A program made the translations under genes and the position numbers. A stretch of 64,000 bases of DNA from Candidatus Bathyoplasma sp. NZ. Its GTDB lineage: Bacteria; Bacillota_I; Bacilli_A; MAG-NZ. Below the pieces are notes generated by a model that did not search any database, was not told where the DNA came from, and saw only the letters and a program-made list of their open reading frames with translations. Shown piece after piece: positions 10,401 to 19,845 of the stretch; position 1 is the first letter of the stretch, and each line of letters opens with the position of its first letter. The DNA lies in contig JABENI010000002.1 of NCBI GenBank assembly GCA_013332095.1, forward strand, positions 1-64,000, written 5' to 3'.

Positions 10401-13400
10401 TGTAACACTTTTACTTGTTCTCCATCAATATCAAGTTCATAAATCTTATAACAAACTGCTCCCTCACCGTACTCATTCTTACAATTTCCATCTGCATCTA
10501 ATATATCTGGAGTTATTAACCCTGTTCCGTTATATTCCCAATTAGAATCACTGTCCCATGGAAGTAATCCTTTAGAAGCATAAAACATTAGGTTATCATT
10601 ACCAGTTCCTTTTGCCTCAATTGGCAATACATCACTTAAATCATCTTCAGCATCTTTCAACACTAACTGATGTCGTAAATTGTCTCCAATAGAAACAGTA
10701 TATTCACCACCAACAGGAGGGTCAATTGCTATAAAACTACCTCCATCTAGTGAGTATTCTACTATTGGCTCACTTGCTGTAAAAACGTACTCTCGAGATA
10801 GTGTCCAATTTCCTCTTGTTATTGTTGGTGTTACTCCTATTATTATTTTAAATGTTGCACTTACTTCTACTGCTGCATTTCCTGCTGAATCATTTACATT
10901 ATATTTTACTATTACATTTCTTCCTGTTGCTAATTCTGTTCTTGCTGCATCTAAATCTGTTAATAAAGTTCCACCTTCTTTGTAGTATGTTATTACTATA
11001 TCATCATTTATTTCTCCATCTACATCATCATTTGCTGTTGCTTCTGGTGCAGTCCAAGTTGGAATATCTTCTAGATTTACTATTGCTCCATCTACTGGAT
11101 ATATTACTGGTGCTATTTTATCTCCTGAAACTACTGGTACTATTTCAACTATTGTTACTGTACTTGAATCTGTTGTTGCTGTTACTGGAGTACCTACATT
11201 CCCAGCTTCATCAACATATGTTATGTTAAATGGTACTATTCCTTCTGAAGTTCCTTCTTCTACCATATAAAACGCAATATACGTACCCTCACTTCCTATA
11301 ACTGTTGCTGCTTGTCCAGCTATTGTTATTGTTGGTGTTTCTATTTGTTCACCAACTGTTATTGATAATATGATTGTATCTTTTGCTATTGCATATTCAG
11401 TATTCAATACATTATTACTTACAATTCTTACAGCTAATAATTTTGATAATGTTTTTTCTACTGTTACTGTACTTGAATTTGTTGTTGCTATTACTGGAAT
11501 ACCCGTGTTCCCTGCCTCATCAACATATGTTATGTTAATTCCTACTACTCCTTCAGGCGTTTCTTCTACTACTGTATAAGTAGCTACATACGTATATCCA
11601 CTTCCTGTTACTGTTGCTGTTGCTCCCACTATTGTTACTGCTGGTGTTTGTATATTTCTACTAGCTATTATTGATATTGTAATTGTATCTCCTACTTTGG
11701 CAAATGCTGTATTAAATTGATTATTACTTTCTATTGTTACTATTGGTAGTGTTGGTAATATTGATTCTGTTATATCTACTGTTACCGTACTTGAGTTTGT
11801 TGTTGCTGTTACTACAGTCCCAGCATGTCCTGCTTCATCAGTATATGTTATGTTAATTGCTGCTTCTCCTTCTGGAGTTCCTTCTACTACTATATATTTT
11901 GCAGTATATTTATCTTCACTTCCTGTTACAGTTGCTGTTTGTCCTGCTATTGTCACTATTGGTGTTTGGATATTTTCATTAGCCGTTATTGACACGGTAA
12001 TTGTGTCTCCTACTTTTGCTAATGCTGTACTAAATCGATTATCACTTTCTATTGTTACTGCTTCTAATGTTGGTACTGCTGTATCTACTGTTACTGTACT
12101 TGAATCTGTCGTTGCTGTTACTGCAGCACCAGCGTTCCCTGTCTCATCATCATATGTTATGTTAATTCCTGCTTCTCCTTCTGGAGTTCCTGCTACTACT
12201 GTATAGATTGCAGTATACGTATCTCCACTTCCTGAAATCGTTGCTTCTTTTCCTGCTATTGTTACTGTTGGTGTTTTTATACTCTCACTAGCTGTTATCA
12301 ATACAGTTATTGTATCTCCTACTTTTGCAAATGCTGCATTATTTCCATTGCTACTAATTGTTACTGCTTTCAATGTAGGTGGTGTTTTATCTACTATTAC
12401 TGTACTTGAATCTGTTGTTGCTATTACTGTAGCTGCGTTCCCTGCTCCATCAGTATATATTATGTTGAACACTACTGCTCCTTCTGAATTTCTTTCTACT
12501 ATTTTATAAGTTGCTGCATATACATGACTATATATTGTTTTTACTGTTGCTGTTTCTCCTGCTATTGTTACTGTTGGTGTTTGGATGTCCTCATCAGTTA
12601 TTATTGTTAACGTAATTAAATCTCCTACTTTTGCTAATTCTGTATTATATCTATTATTACTTGCTATACCAACATATGGTAGTGCTTGTGCGCTGGTATG
12701 AATTCTAACTGTATTTGAATCTGTTGTTGCTGTTACTGCCGTACCAACGTTCCCTGCCTCATCAGTATATGTTATGTTAATTCCTGCTACTCCTTCTGGA
12801 GTTTCCGCTACTACTGTATAAGTTGCAGTATAACTATCTCCACTTCCTGAAATTGTCGCTACTTGTCCTGCTATTGTTACTGTTGGTGTTTGGATGTTTT
12901 CATTAGCAATTATTGTCACGGAAATTTCATCTCCTACTTTTGCTAATGCTGTATTATTATTATTACTTCTAATTGTCACTGTATTTAATGTCGGTTTTGT
13001 TTTATCTACTGTTACTACACTTGAATTTGTTGTTGCTGTTACTACCGTACCAGCGTTCCCTGCTAAATCATCATATGTTATATTAATTTCTGCTACTCCT
13101 TCTGGAGTGCCTACTGCTACTGTATAAGTTGCGGTATATATTTTTCCACTTCCAGTTACATTTGCTATTTTTCCTGCTACTTCTACTGTTGGTGTTTTGA
13201 TGTCCTCACTAGCTGTTATTGATACTGTAATTACATCTAACCCTTTTGCTAATACTGTATTGCTATTATTACTTGCTATTGTTACTGTGTCTAATTTCGG
13301 TAATGTTTTATCTACTTTTACTGTACTTAAATCCGTTGTTCCGGTTACTACCGTACCAGTGTGTCCAGCCTCATCAACATAGGTTATGTTAATTCCGGCT

Positions 13401-16069
13401 ACACCTTCTGATGTTCCTGCTAATACTGTATATGTTGCCGTATATGTATTTCCACTTCCTGCTATTGTTGCTGTTTGTCCTGCTATTGTTACTGTTGGTG
13501 TTTGGATGTCTTCACTAGCTGTTATTGCTAGAGTTATTACGTCACCTGATTTTGCAAGTCTTGTGTTATCATTGTTACTTTCTATTGTTACTGCTTTTAA
13601 TGTTGGTTCAGTTTTATCTACTGTTACTGTACTTGAATTTGTCGTTGCGGTTACTGGCGTACCTGTGTTTCCTGCCATATCAGTATATGTAATCTTAATT
13701 CCGGTTACTCCTTCTGGAGTTCCTCCTCTTACTGTAGTTGTTGCAGTATATCTATCTCCACTCCCTGATATTGCTGCTGTTTGTCCGGCTATTTCTACTA
13801 TTGATATTTCTATGTTCTCCCTAGCTATTATTGTTAGAGTTATTGTATCTCCTAATTTTGCAAATCCTATGTTTTGATTGTCACTTTCTATTGTTACTGC
13901 TTCTAATGTTGGTACTGCTGTATCTACTGTTACTGTACTTGAATCTGTCGTTGTGGTTACTACCGTACCAGCATTCCCTGCCATGTCAGTATATATTATT
14001 TCAAATGTTGCTACTCCTTCTAGAGTGCCTGATTCCACTTTATAAGCTGCATAATACACATGCCCATTTTTTGTTACTGTTGCAGTTTGTCCCGCTATTA
14101 TCACTGTTGGTGTTTGGATATCAATACCTATTATCATTACAGTTATTGTATCTCCTACTTTTGCTGATGTTCGATCACTATTATCACTTTCTATTGTTAC
14201 TGTTGATAATGCTGGTGTTGTTTTGTGTATTACTACTGTACTTGAATTTGTTGTTGCTGTTACTAAAGTCCCAGCGTTCCCTGCTTCATCAGTATATGTT
14301 ATTTCAATTCCTGCTACTCCTTCTGGCGTTGCTGATTCCACTTTATAAGTTGCTGTATATGTGTCTCCACTTCCTGTTATTGTTGCTGTTTGTCCTGCTA
14401 TTATTACTGTTGCTATTTGGATATCTTCACTAGCTGTTATTGATAAAGTTATGGTATCTCTTTCTTTTGCAAAGCCTATGTTATCATTGTCACTTTTCAT
14501 TGTTACTGCTGATAATGTTGGTTTAGTTTTATCTACTGTCACTGTACTTGAATTCGTAGTTGCTGTTATTGGAAGAGCTGCGTTCCCTGCTAAATCATTA
14601 TATGTTATGCTAATTTCTGCTACTCCTTCTGGCGTTCCTGCTACTACGATATAAGTTGCTTCATATGAATCTCCACTTCCTGTCACCTGTGCTTTTTGAT
14701 TTGCAATTGTAACTGTTGGCGTCACTGTTGGTAATGATATTACCTCTTCGCTAGCTGTAAACTTTACTGTAATAGTATCTCCTATTTTTGCGAATGCTAG
14801 ATTATTATTATCACTTTCTACTGTCACTGTTAGTGGTGTTGGTTTTATTTTATCTACTGTTACTGTACTTGAATCTGTTGTTTTTTCTACCGTACCATCG
14901 TTCCCTGCATCATCAATAAATCTTATGTCAATTCCTGCTACTCCTTCTGGAGTTCCTGCTTCTACGATATAAGTTGCTGTATAGGTATCTCCACTTCCTG
15001 TTACTGTTGCTGGTTGTCCTGCTATTGTAACTATTGGTGTTTGGATGTCTTCACTAGCAGTTATTGATAAAGTTATTGTATCTCCTTCTTTTGCAAATCC
15101 TGCGTTATCATTGTCACTTTTTATTGTTACTGCTTCTAATATTGGGACTGCTGTATCTATTGTTACTGTACTTGAATTTGTAGTTGTTGTTCCTGGCGTA
15201 CCAATGTTTTCTGCATCATCAACATATGTTATGTTAATGGCTACTACTCCTTCTGGAGTGTCCTCTACTACGGTATAAGTAGCTACATATGTATCTTCGC
15301 TTCCTGTCACTGTTGCTGTTTGTCCTGCTATTGTTACTGTTGGTATTGTTCTTATATTTTCGCTAACTGTAAAACTTAATGTAATTGTATCTCCTATTTT
15401 TGCAAATTCTGTATTATTGGCATTATCACTTGTTATTGTTGTTGTTAGTAATGTTGGTACTGTATCATCTAGTGTAATCTTCAACATATCAGTTTCTGCG
15501 TAATGTCCTACTAAATCATAAACCTTGTATTTTACATACATATCGTAGTATGAGTTTGTTAAATATTTTCTAACATTTTCTAAAGATACTGTATCATAAT
15601 TACCACTGTCATTATATATATAGTAGTAGATTATGGATAGATCTCCTAGGCCTACATTATCTGTTACTGTTGGCATTGGTGCACTCCAACTTGAAATATT
15701 TTCTGAATTTACTGCTACTCCTGTAGCTATTATTGTCGGTGCTGTTAAGTCCACTATTACAGTTTTAATATATCCATATCCAAGTAGATCCATTATTCTT
15801 ACTATATTAGTTCCCTCTACTAAATCAACACTATGGTATTTGTAATTTGGTGATGAGTCATAATATACCTTAATTCCATTAACATAAATTTCCTCTATAG
15901 AATAAGTGCTCACTACCTTATAACTTAGAGAGTTACTATAACCACTACTAGTAATTTCTGCATTTACCTCTTTTTCTATAAATTTTGGTGTAAAGAATGC
16001 CATTATTGTTAATGTTATTATCATTAATAAATAGCATGTTTTTTTAAAAACTTTTTTCTTTTCTTCCAT
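7478..16069 (-). CDS. Giant secreted Ig-like repeat surface protein (2863 aa)
   Basis: The start ATG at 16069 follows AAGGAGGAGAAG. Layout: N-terminal signal (MEEKKKVFKKTCYLLMIITL...FIEKEVNA); a unique ~160-aa region; 14 tandem ~100-aa Ig-like repeats (~196-1650) with the pattern AKxGDTITLSITASEDIxTPTVTIAGQ...GTPEGVAxINITYxDEAGN; then two copies of a ~520-aa unit made of a second-type Ig-like domain (TANDDVDG...VIVKYNVNDSAGN) and a large module (LPWDSDSNWEY...KAEIYVNGVYIGKTNF...LSIGSGSTGG) that looks like a ConA/LamG-type jelly roll; another second-type domain; and the C-terminal module ending MKTVICDA. No sortase signal, membrane anchor or choline-binding repeat is visible. The whole 8.6 kb frame is open, which argues for selection to keep it. 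Probable role: cell-surface adhesion, with the ConA-like modules possibly binding glycans; both are inferences from architecture. Confidence 0.85.
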   Translation of the reverse strand: MEEKKKVFKKTCYLLMIITLTIMAFFTPKFIEKEVNAEITSSGYSNSLSYKVVSTYSIEEIYVNGIKVYYDSSPNYKYHSVDLVEGTNIVRIMDLLGYGYIKTVIVDLTAPTIIATGVAVNSENISSWSAPMPTVTDNVGLGDLSIIYYYIYNDSGNYDTVSLENVRKYLTNSYYDMYVKYKVYDLVGHYAETDMLKITLDDTVPTLLTTTITSDNANNTEFAKIGDTITLSFTVSENIRTIPTVTIAGQTATVTGSEDTYVATYTVVEDTPEGVVAINITYVDDAENIGTPGTTTTNSSTVTIDTAVPILEAVTIKSDNDNAGFAKEGDTITLSITASEDIQTPIVTIAGQPATVTGSGDTYTATYIVEAGTPEGVAGIDIRFIDDAGNDGTVEKTTDSSTVTVDKIKPTPLTVTVESDNNNLAFAKIGDTITVKFTASEEVISLPTVTPTVTIANQKAQVTGSGDSYEATYIVVAGTPEGVAEISITYNDLAGNAALPITATTNSSTVTVDKTKPTLSAVTMKSDNDNIGFAKERDTITLSITASEDIQIATVIIAGQTATITGSGDTYTATYKVESATPEGVAGIEITYTDEAGNAGTLVTATTNSSTVVIHKTTPALSTVTIESDNSDRTSAKVGDTITVMIIGIDIQTPTVIIAGQTATVTKNGHVYYAAYKVESGTLEGVATFEIIYTDMAGNAGTVVTTTTDSSTVTVDTAVPTLEAVTIESDNQNIGFAKLGDTITLTIIARENIEISIVEIAGQTAAISGSGDRYTATTTVRGGTPEGVTGIKITYTDMAGNTGTPVTATTNSSTVTVDKTEPTLKAVTIESNNDNTRLAKSGDVITLAITASEDIQTPTVTIAGQTATIAGSGNTYTATYTVLAGTSEGVAGINITYVDEAGHTGTVVTGTTDLSTVKVDKTLPKLDTVTIASNNSNTVLAKGLDVITVSITASEDIKTPTVEVAGKIANVTGSGKIYTATYTVAVGTPEGVAEINITYDDLAGNAGTVVTATTNSSVVTVDKTKPTLNTVTIRSNNNNTALAKVGDEISVTIIANENIQTPTVTIAGQVATISGSGDSYTATYTVVAETPEGVAGINITYTDEAGNVGTAVTATTDSNTVRIHTSAQALPYVGIASNNRYNTELAKVGDLITLTIITDEDIQTPTVTIAGETATVKTIYSHVYAATYKIVERNSEGAVVFNIIYTDGAGNAATVIATTDSSTVIVDKTPPTLKAVTISSNGNNAAFAKVGDTITVLITASESIKTPTVTIAGKEATISGSGDTYTAIYTVVAGTPEGEAGINITYDDETGNAGAAVTATTDSSTVTVDTAVPTLEAVTIESDNRFSTALAKVGDTITVSITANENIQTPIVTIAGQTATVTGSEDKYTAKYIVVEGTPEGEAAINITYTDEAGHAGTVVTATTNSSTVTVDITESILPTLPIVTIESNNQFNTAFAKVGDTITISIIASRNIQTPAVTIVGATATVTGSGYTYVATYTVVEETPEGVVGINITYVDEAGNTGIPVIATTNSSTVTVEKTLSKLLAVRIVSNNVLNTEYAIAKDTIILSITVGEQIETPTITIAGQAATVIGSEGTYIAFYMVEEGTSEGIVPFNITYVDEAGNVGTPVTATTDSSTVTIVEIVPVVSGDKIAPVIYPVDGAIVNLEDIPTWTAPEATANDDVDGEINDDIVITYYKEGGTLLTDLDAARTELATGRNVIVKYNVNDSAGNAAVEVSATFKIIIGVTPTITRGNWTLSREYVFTASEPIVEYSLDGGSFIAIDPPVGGEYTVSIGDNLRHQLVLKDAEDDLSDVLPIEAKGTGNDNLMFYASKGLLPWDSDSNWEYNGTGLITPDILDADGNCKNEYGEGAVCYKIYELDIDGEQVKVLQQLDDSNTVILEMIRKLDVDDYNNLYRNGGSVKGRFIVPSGDTYAGAGDPNNGNYAGNADHSSGNVAFVGLQFETLPDGSAKRRYGLSITQVFSHVRISTVEGSVLLNGDSSYPIGHDMQRVDLPFVKIGDPLDFELRIPKTAGAIGILPKAEIYVNGVYIGKTNFNTFGEGSTGNKLSIGSGSTGGENIAILIEKFESIINTADIDVLAPVSAGADAVENSTYTFESNEKLSGYQLDYENWVTIAPTFKITDILLSSGANILRVRDISGNIASYTVYYHDTIAPTIRPIYGEIIEMEGGSSWIAPTTTANDDMDGDISDNIVVTYFNADETIELADLDAARTELTAGRNVVVKYNVSDIAGNAATEVSVIFRVKRLGMPTITRGNWTLLKQYVFTTNEPIVEYSLDGDNFIAIDPPVGGEYTITIGDDLLHQLVLKDAENDLSNALPIEAKATSNDNLMFYASKGLLPWDSDANWEYRGTGSITPNILDADGNCKNEYGEGAACYKIYELNVDGKQVKVLQQLDDSSTTILQTVKLLNVDDYNNLYSNGGSVKGRVILPYGNTYAGIGDPNTQNYAGNSQAVGYGAFVGLQFEPEMIPGGNTKRRYGMNITYSGEYVKIATSEGHLILNGNTGFTIGDSEVVDLPEVKIGEPLDFKISIPSIVGTIGILPQAEIFVNGIYVGETNFGLFGGGSTGNKVSIGSGSTGGTNRAILIENFGIQINTDDIDVSVPASGGATIVDNPIYTFESNEELSGYQLNNSEWVTVEPTFQITDIILSGGQNDLRVHDISGNIATYNVNVNDTIAPVINHVDGAGVSAHHIQNWKAPRALVTDNIDVGLIAPAAYFKADRITSIDLTVARTELAAGRNVIVKYNVTDNAGNAADEVEARFTAPTDLDTTAPIITSPSITYNTGYNLTANEKIAAYSINNGLSWVPIPTPSDSIIVNLTPGGTYRMMVKDVAGNVSIMKTVICDA
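7990..11120 (-). repeat. Two-copy ~1.57-kb intragenic duplication (Ig plus ConA-like module)
   Basis: The segments at about 9560-11120 and 7990-9560 encode the same order: second-type Ig domain, TITRGNWTL strand, ConA-like module, FESNEKLSGYQL segment. DNA similarity is obvious by eye (for example around 8980 and 10540, both containing the sequence encoding LLPWDSD), but many substitutions show the duplication is not recent. Confidence 0.8.
11120..15480 (-). repeat. 14 tandem ~300-bp repeats encoding Ig-like domains
   Basis: I count 14 units in the translation, each opening with a VTIxSDNxN or VTIxSNNxN motif and AKxGDTI. Units differ by scattered substitutions and by 1-3 residue length changes in the loop before AKxGD (for example SNNRYNTELAK versus SNNSNTVLAK). 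Confidence 0.85.
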
Positions 16070-16102
16070 TTTACTTCTCCTCCTTATTGTTTATCTGTTT
16101 TA

Positions 16103-16111
16103 ATGATATCA
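16103..16111 (-). promoter_or_regulatory. Extended -10 promoter of the 2863-aa surface gene
   Basis: The minus strand reads TGATATCAT, 34 bases before the ATG, preceded by CCATAATA. This is the same context as at the other surface genes. Confidence 0.5.
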
Positions 16112-16179
16112 TATTATGGTAAAAAATGGTATTTTTTATTTTTTTTATTTTTTCGGTTAATTAATACTGTTAATTTTAA

Positions 16180-16920
16180 TATTATTAGCCAGTTGTTTTC
16201 CTACTGTGATTGTATTATTTATTAATTTTTCACATTCCTCTCCTCCAATTTCTAATTTTTTCTCCCTAAACTAATTTTTTTAATTTCAACATATCGGTTA
16301 TAATTAGATTTGCTATTTTGTTTTAACTATTTTTTAACATATTTCTATTTTTTGTTGAATGTCATTCGCAAATTCTACTACTCTTTTTAACCCGTTGTAT
16401 TTCTCTTTATACTATATACGACTGTCATCTGTTGTTGTCTTTGATAATGTGTTATCTTTTTTATTAGTTCTATCTCTATTTTTTGTCTCATCTCTATCAA
16501 TAATTTTTTTATCTGAATTTAACTTGTTAATTTCACTACTTTAGGAGAAGCAATGTTAAGTCTTACAGATAGGCTACTTTCTTCTGTAGTAAATGATATT
16601 CTATTTTATTAATGCGCTCCTTTCCAATTAACATCTACTTTTGCTACTGTGTTTGATACTAAAGTACATTACTTCATTATTTATTAAATTTAAAAGTTGT
16701 TACCTTAAATTTACTTTGAAGTTATTAAATCCCTTTGCTAAATTGACTTTTATTTCAATTATCTTCTTTTTAATGTACTTTTTTTCTTTCTATAGCGTTT
16801 TCGTGTTATTAATATCGTATATTGAATATTTTACTATCTAATTTCTTTCAATATTTGAGTTTATTTTTCCTATTATTTTTATTTCTGAATAACTTTCAGC
16901 ATTTTTTATTGCTCTTTCAT
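16180..16920 (-). repeat. U-block copy 3
   Basis: Homologous to the blocks at 160-720, 5330-5900 and 19910-20480, and likewise placed directly upstream of a surface-gene promoter. Readable pieces on the minus strand include NSDKKIIDRDETKNRDRTNK and KDNTLSKTTTDDSRI. No intact frame remains. Confidence 0.65.
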
Positions 16921-16929
16921 ATTCTGTAA

Positions 16930-17740
16930 TTCATCTTAATTGTTAAAGAATCAAAAGACTTAAATAAATATTAATTGAAAGTTCATTGAATTCTCTATTC
17001 AATAGGATTTTTATTTTTTTAATTTAAACTAAATTGATTATTGTTGTAATAAGACATATATTCTTTTATTGTCTGGAGAATATTATTGCTTTATCTGAAG
17101 TAAAATCATATTTTGATTCCCCTTAATTAATCTATTTAATGATTCTATTTAATGATTCTATTATTGATTATATCTTGGAGTTCCCACTTCTAGGCATTGA
17201 TCTTTTTTTGTTATAATCTTTATGAACTTTTTCGAATGCTTCTAGGTTATATATTGAATTTTGGTCACTATACAAAATCGTATCCTAGTTAATATGTCCT
17301 TTTTTTCTTTTGTTTTTTAAGATATTATTTACTGCTCTGTGATGTGTTTAAATACTATTTAAAATTAAGTCAATGCTACAATACACTACCAAATACATTG
17401 ATATAGATTGCTAAATCATATCTTTTTCTATTATTTCTTATTATTGTATTATAACTTCAAATGATTTACTTCCATTCAAACAAGCAATTTTTCTAGAAAC
17501 TTTATCTCTCAAGCCCGTTTTCTGATAATTCTTTCTAGATTTTGATTTAACGTTTAATTTTAAATCATACTTATAAAATAACTAATCTAAAACAATATAC
17601 AAATTCTTTTTATAATATTTTTTAATCCAAGGATATACCATATCATGTGCTATGCTACTCCTTTAGCAATTGTTTTTTGTGGTTCTTCAAAATTTATATA
17701 CTATTACATTCATTAATTTTTTTTGCTCTAAAATTTATTT
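16930..17740 (-). pseudogene. Decayed IS3-family insertion sequence, copy 3
   Basis: This copy gives the best family diagnosis. The minus strand reads KGHINQDTILYSDQNSIYNL, then EAFEKVHKDYNKKRSMPRSG and SIIESLNRIIK. These fit the IS3-family OrfB core (ILHSDQGSxYxSxxF...SMSRxGxxxDNxxIES), including the second acidic residue of the DDE triad in SDQ. Upstream, KSKSRKNYQKTG and SKSFEVI match copy 1. Stops and frameshifts are frequent. Confidence 0.7.
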
Positions 17741-17795
17741 TTGCATCCTTTAATCTACTGATAAAATCATTTTTTTGAATATAATATATAAGCAT

Positions 17796-17829
17796 AAAAA
17801 AAGTTAACGGACTTTTTCTGTCCGTTAAC
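17796..17829 (-). terminator. Rho-independent terminator in the spacer (copy 2)
   Basis: Perfect inverted repeat GTTAACGGAC (17803-17812) / GTCCGTTAAC (17820-17829), 7-base loop, then a minus-strand T-run (complement of 17796-17802). Identical to the hairpin at 6887-6920. Confidence 0.8.
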
Positions 17830-17989
17830 AGTATACTAATATATTCAGTTACTAAATCCATTGCTTTAATTCTTGCTAAGTTTAATAATGCTGGACTAAT
17901 TTTTGTAATCTCCTATGCTCTTAAGGCAATCACTACAGTTAACAATAGTGAAATAGTACTACTCACTATTTTAAGCGTTCTTATTGCTG

Positions 17990-18330
17990 TTAAACGTTTC
18001 CTACAATAACTTTTACTTTATCCTTAAACTTATATATTCTTTCTGCATTTATATTAAGTTCCTGAGATTACTTATCGCCCCAGTTTTAGAATAATCAAAT
18101 ACTTCAACTTCTAATTCTCATATACATCATTTAATTCTATATAAGTTATTGTGGACTCCATTTAGTTTGATTGATGATTCTTCTACATTTTTTACTTTTT
18201 TTGTTACTGTTTTTGCTACATCTTTATTTGTTATTTTGTAAACAATTTCCGATGCTCTTACTTTATTTTTATTAACGCTACTATTTATTACTCACTTCAA
18301 GTAATATTAGTTTCACTCACTAAACAATAT
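17990..18330 (-). pseudogene. Relic of an unknown gene downstream of the 471-aa surface gene
   Basis: The minus strand reads NKVRASEIVYKITNKDVAKT and VTKKVKNVEESSIKLNGVHN before losing frame. It is homologous to 7090-7440 and sits at the same place relative to the upstream surface gene. The region from here to the IS3 relic (17830-17990) holds no other recognisable content. Confidence 0.5.
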
Positions 18331-18395
18331 ATCCTTTTTCAGAGACGTACTTCTTACCTCTTCTAATTGTTGTTTTCTTATTAATTTGATACTAA

Positions 18396-19811
18396 CTATC
18401 TTCTTTTTATATAAGCATTGCAAATTACCCTGTGCATAATTGATTCATTTCCTGCTATATCTTTTACTATAATTTTGTATATTCCTGTTGTTGGGAATGT
18501 TATTGATATACTATCACTTGGTGTAGTCACTTGTATCCATGTTGCTCCTTCATCAATACTGTACTCTCCTATTTTTTCATTTGCACTTAAAGTATAACTT
18601 AAACCTATAATTTCCGGAGAACTTATGATTACTGGTGCTTCATTATCTACTGTTACTGCACTTGAATCTGTTATTGTTACTTCCGTACCATAGTTCAATA
18701 CCATATCTTTATATATTATGTTAATTCCTGCTAGTCCAGCTGGTGTTTCTGCTACTACTTTATAAGTTGCAGTATATCTAAGTATCGGAGGGTTATTTAT
18801 ATCAAGCCAATCTCCTCCTATCATCGTTGCTCTTATTCTTGCATTTTGCCCTGCTATTGTTACTGTTTCGATATATGACATCTCACTAGTTGTAAAATGT
18901 ACTGTGATTGTATCTCCTACTTTTGCAAATGTTGAATTATTAATATTATCACTTTCTATTGTTACTGTTGGTAATGTCGGTGCTGTATTATCTACTATCA
19001 TAATTTCATATTCTAATCCTGTTGTTGCAGAGCTCCCAGCGTTCCCTGCTTCATCAGTATATGTTATGACACCTTCTGCTAATCCTTCTGGAGTTTCCTC
19101 TACTACATCAAGTCTTGCATAAAAATGATGAATGTACTTATTAGTTATTGATGAATAAAACCCATTATCTATTACTGTTGCTGTTTGTCCTGCTATTGTC
19201 ACTGTTGGTAATGTTGCTGGTTCTTCAGTAAGACTAAAAAATAATATAATTATTTCTCCTGTTTTTGCATAGTCTTCCGCTGCACTATGATACCAATAAT
19301 CACTATCATATTCACTATAACTCCTCATTACTATTCTTCCTGATAATGCAGGTATTGTTCTATCTACTCTTACTTTACTTAAATCTGTTGTTACTACTAC
19401 AACAGTGCTCCCTAACTCATCATCATATGTTATATTAAATTTCACTACTCCTTCTGTAGTACTTGATGTTACTGTATATGCTGCGATATATGTATCTCCA
19501 CTTCTAGTTACATCTACTGTTTTTTCTGCTATTCTCACTTTTAGTCCTTGTATGTCCTCATTAGCTGTTATTGATAGTGTAATTGTATCTCCTACTTTTG
19601 CTAATTTTGGATTCGCATTGTCACTTGCAATTGTTACTTGTGATAGTGTAGTTCCTTTAGCAAATGGCTTATCGTACACATCTTTCCCTTTAATTTCAAC
19701 TGCATTTACCTCTTTTTCTATAAATCTTGGTGCTAAGAACGCTACTATTGTTAATGTTATTATCATCAATAAGTAACCTATTCTTTTAAAAATACTTTTT
19801 CGTTCTTTCAT
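18396..19811 (-). CDS. Secreted Ig-like repeat surface protein (471 aa)
   Basis: The start ATG at 19811 follows AAGGGGGAAGAAG. The signal segment (MKERKSIFKRIGYLLMIITL...FIEKEVNA) is almost the same as in the 840-aa protein. It is followed by three Ig-like repeats (AKVGDTITLSITANEDIQG; AKTGEIIILFFSLTEEPA; AKVGDTITVHFTTSEM) and the family C-terminal module (YTLSANEKIGEYSIDEGATW...IYKIIVKDIAGNES), ending ICNAYIKRR. This is the minimal member of the family: signal, a few repeats and the shared C-terminal module, which suggests that the constant module carries the function common to all members. No LPXTG or membrane anchor is visible. Confidence 0.85.
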   Translation of the reverse strand: MKERKSIFKRIGYLLMIITLTIVAFLAPRFIEKEVNAVEIKGKDVYDKPFAKGTTLSQVTIASDNANPKLAKVGDTITLSITANEDIQGLKVRIAEKTVDVTRSGDTYIAAYTVTSSTTEGVVKFNITYDDELGSTVVVVTTDLSKVRVDRTIPALSGRIVMRSYSEYDSDYWYHSAAEDYAKTGEIIILFFSLTEEPATLPTVTIAGQTATVIDNGFYSSITNKYIHHFYARLDVVEETPEGLAEGVITYTDEAGNAGSSATTGLEYEIMIVDNTAPTLPTVTIESDNINNSTFAKVGDTITVHFTTSEMSYIETVTIAGQNARIRATMIGGDWLDINNPPILRYTATYKVVAETPAGLAGINIIYKDMVLNYGTEVTITDSSAVTVDNEAPVIISSPEIIGLSYTLSANEKIGEYSIDEGATWIQVTTPSDSISITFPTTGIYKIIVKDIAGNESIMHRVICNAYIKRR

Positions 19812-19845
19812 TTTACTTCTTCCCCCTTATTGTTTGTTTCTATTG

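Noticed and set aside
11120-15480. Tandem 300-bp repeats as a satellite or CRISPR-like array
   Set aside because: Units keep one open reading frame with conserved protein motifs and silent-type variation, so they are domain repeats of a protein.
2796-15845. Many plus-strand open frames of 60-200 codons opposite the surface genes
   Set aside because: They are antisense shadows of the repeat domains: they repeat with the same period, are very rich in Leu/Val/Tyr, lack ribosome binding sites, and lie wholly inside much longer convincing minus-strand genes.
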